Assembly: GCA_003497545.1 (NCBI GenBank)
Contig: DNNT01000192.1
Span: forward strand, 4,770 to 19,482
DNA length: 14,713 bases
Reading direction: 5' to 3'
DNA from: Arenimonas sp.
GTDB lineage: Bacteria; Pseudomonadota; Gammaproteobacteria; Xanthomonadales; Xanthomonadaceae
Shown here: positions 13,438 to 14,713 of the stretch, piece after piece
Numbering within the stretch: the first letter of the stretch is position 1
How the letters are laid out: each line of letters begins with the position of its first letter
Translations under genes and position numbers: made by a program
The notes under the pieces: generated by a model
Told to the model about the DNA's origin: nothing
The model's input: only the letters and a program-made list of their open reading frames with translations
Database searches by the model: none

Positions 13438-14553
13438 ATGGAATCCCAACGCGCCCTGCTCGTCCTCGCCCGTGCCGGCCTGCCCGACGCGGTGTTCCGG
13501 CACCTGCTGGAAATGCACGGCGGACCCGAGCCCGCGCTGGCCGCAGCCCGGCACGGCGCCGGCCTGAAACTGCCCGCCGAATGCCAGGAGGCCCTGCGCC
13601 GGCCGCCACCGGGGCCGCTGGCCGCCGACCTGGCCTGGCTGGCCGCGCCGGGGCACCACCTGCTCAGCTGGCACGATCCGGATTACCCCGCCCTGCTGCG
13701 GCGATCGCCTTCACCGCCGCCGCTGCTGTTCCTGGCCGGCGACCCGGCGCTGCTCTGGCACCCGCAAGTGGCCATCGTCGGCAGCCGGCGCCCCAGCCCG
13801 GCCGGGCGGCAGCGCGCGCACGCCTTCGCGCGCACGCTGGCTGGCGCCGGCTGGGCGGTCACCAGCGGCCTGGCCGAAGGCATCGACACCGCCGCGCACG
13901 AAGGCGCGCTGGCGGCCGGCCGCACCGTGGCCGTGGTCGGCACCGGGCTGGACCGCTGTTATCCGGAAAAGAATGCCGCGATCATGGCGCGCATTGCCGC
14001 CGAGGGCGTCGTCGTGTCGGAGCATCCGCCCGGCACGCCGGCCATCGCCAGCCACTTCCCCAGCCGCAACCGCATCGTCGCCGGGCTGGCGCTCGGCACC
14101 GTGGTGGTGGAGGCGGCGCAGCGTTCGGGCGCGCTGATCAGTGCGCGGCTGGCGTCGGAGGCCGGGCGCGAGGTGTTCGCCGTGCCGGGTTCGGTGGACA
14201 ACCCGATGGCGCGCGGCTGCCACCGGCTGATCCGCGAAGGCGCCGCCCTGGTCGAGGGGCCGGAGGAAGTGGTGGCGGCCCTCGGGCCGGTCGCCGCCGG
14301 CCTGGCCGACCAGCTGCGCGGCAGGCTCGGAACGGGGTTGGCCGCCCCCTCCACCCACTCAGCGGCGGGACAGCCGCAGGGGGACGAGGACCACAAGCGC
14401 TTGTGGTCGGCACTGGGCCACGACCCCACCGGCATGGATGAACTCGCCCGCCGGACAGGATTGACGGTGGCCGCCCTGTCCTCCATGCTGCTGCTCATGG
14501 AGTTGGATGGGCGGGTGGTCGCCGACAATGGCCGCTACGCCCGGCACCCCTGA
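13438..14553 (+). CDS. dprA: DNA processing protein DprA (Smf)
   Basis: A 371-residue cytoplasmic protein that binds single-stranded DNA entering during transformation and loads RecA. An N-terminal helical SAM-like region (about residues 1-70) is followed by the Rossmann-like DprA core: VAIVGSRRPSPAG (111-123), SGLAEGIDTAAH (143-154), HFPSRNRIVAGLA (206-218), EAAQRSGALISARLA (225-239) and VPGSVDNPMARGCHRLI (249-265). After a linker of about 35 residues a winged-helix (DML1-like) domain spans about 320-370. The ATG at 13438 opens directly on the first helix; the frame runs upstream but through the tsaP terminator. Only GGGG (13432-13435) can serve as a ribosome site, two bases from the ATG. 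It is codirectional with smg, 36 bases downstream. Confidence 0.95.
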   Translation: MESQRALLVLARAGLPDAVFRHLLEMHGGPEPALAAARHGAGLKLPAECQEALRRPPPGPLAADLAWLAAPGHHLLSWHDPDYPALLRRSPSPPPLLFLAGDPALLWHPQVAIVGSRRPSPAGRQRAHAFARTLAGAGWAVTSGLAEGIDTAAHEGALAAGRTVAVVGTGLDRCYPEKNAAIMARIAAEGVVVSEHPPGTPAIASHFPSRNRIVAGLALGTVVVEAAQRSGALISARLASEAGREVFAVPGSVDNPMARGCHRLIREGAALVEGPEEVVAALGPVAAGLADQLRGRLGTGLAAPSTHSAAGQPQGDEDHKRLWSALGHDPTGMDELARRTGLTVAALSSMLLLMELDGRVVADNGRYARHP

Positions 14554-14589
14554 CCTTCCCATCGCGCCGGCTGGCGCAGGCTGAGGGTA

Positions 14590-14713
14590 ATGAAAGAGAC
14601 CATTCTGGATGTGCTGCTGTACCTGTTCGAGCATTATTTCTACGACGACCCCGACGCCGTCCGGGATCGCGATTCGCTCCAGAACGGCCTGATCCAGGCT
14701 GGTTTCAGCCCCG
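14590..14713 (+). CDS. smg: Smg (DUF494) family protein, N-terminal part (3' end outside window)
   Basis: Only the first 41 residues lie in the window. They begin [17 protein letters not shown] and continue [21 protein letters not shown], which is the typical Smg N-terminus. Smg is a small conserved proteobacterial protein of unknown biochemical function, encoded beside dprA in E. coli, Pseudomonas and relatives. The ATG at 14590 has AGG nine bases upstream and GAGGG very close. It lies 36 bases after dprA with no terminator between, so the two are probably co-transcribed. Confidence 0.9.
   Translation, partial: MKETILDVLLYLFEHYFYDDPDAVRDRDSLQNGLIQAGFSP

Noticed and set aside
14564..14577. 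Small hairpin GCGCC-GGCT-GGCGC between dprA and smg considered as a terminator
   Set aside because: The stem is only five base pairs and no T run follows; smg starts a dozen bases later.
1..14713. Search for a defence system, mobile element, CRISPR array, toxin-antitoxin pair or structured RNA
   Set aside because: All strands are filled by recognisable housekeeping or envelope genes, no direct repeat array, transposase, integrase or tRNA-like fold was seen, and gaps are too short for a hidden system.

Overview
This is a GC-rich, gene-dense chromosomal window with no tRNA, rRNA, insertion sequence, phage gene or CRISPR array that I can see. The order smg-dprA-tsaP-def-fmt-rsmB-...-trkA is the gammaproteobacterial housekeeping block (tsaP beside dprA as in Pseudomonas). 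The GC level and the protein sequences suggest a gammaproteobacterium near the Xanthomonadaceae/Lysobacteraceae. That placement is inference, since no rRNA or marker search was possible.

Layout from left to right. Positions 1-298 hold the 3' end of a lipid A (LpxL/HtrB-type) acyltransferase. It overlaps two bacterial PH-domain membrane proteins, YdbS and YdbT (295-2305), all on the + strand. Converging on them from the - strand are trkA and trkH (5113-2280), which encode the K+ uptake regulator and channel subunits. Between trkA and rsmB lies a surface-glycosylation cassette: two tandem paralogous ArnT-like membrane glycosyltransferases (- strand, 8571-5162) and a divergent WaaE/KdtX-like family 2 glycosyltransferase (+ strand, 8621-9379). 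Both directions appear to start from a 49-bp intergenic region with overlapping -10 elements. Next, on the - strand, come rsmB, fmt and def (12126-9376), tightly packed with overlapping or nearly touching ends. On the + strand follow tsaP (LysM protein, 12264-13373), a strong terminator, dprA (13438-14553) and the start of smg (14590 to the window end).

How the genes fit together. def and fmt act on the formyl group of initiator Met-tRNA and of nascent proteins, and rsmB methylates 16S rRNA, so this is a translation unit. tsaP (type IV pilus secretin anchoring) and dprA (loading of incoming DNA onto RecA) both belong to natural transformation and pilus biology. The acyltransferase, PH-domain proteins and glycosyltransferases all concern the outer envelope. 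TrkAH handles potassium and osmotic balance.

I found no convincing undescribed multi-gene system. The most interesting points are the glycosyltransferase cassette splitting the rsmB-trkA pair, the ancient tandem duplication within it, the compact bidirectional promoter, and a terminator that ends six bases before the dprA start codon. No gene-free stretch exceeds 300 bases; the longest is 137 bases, between def and tsaP.
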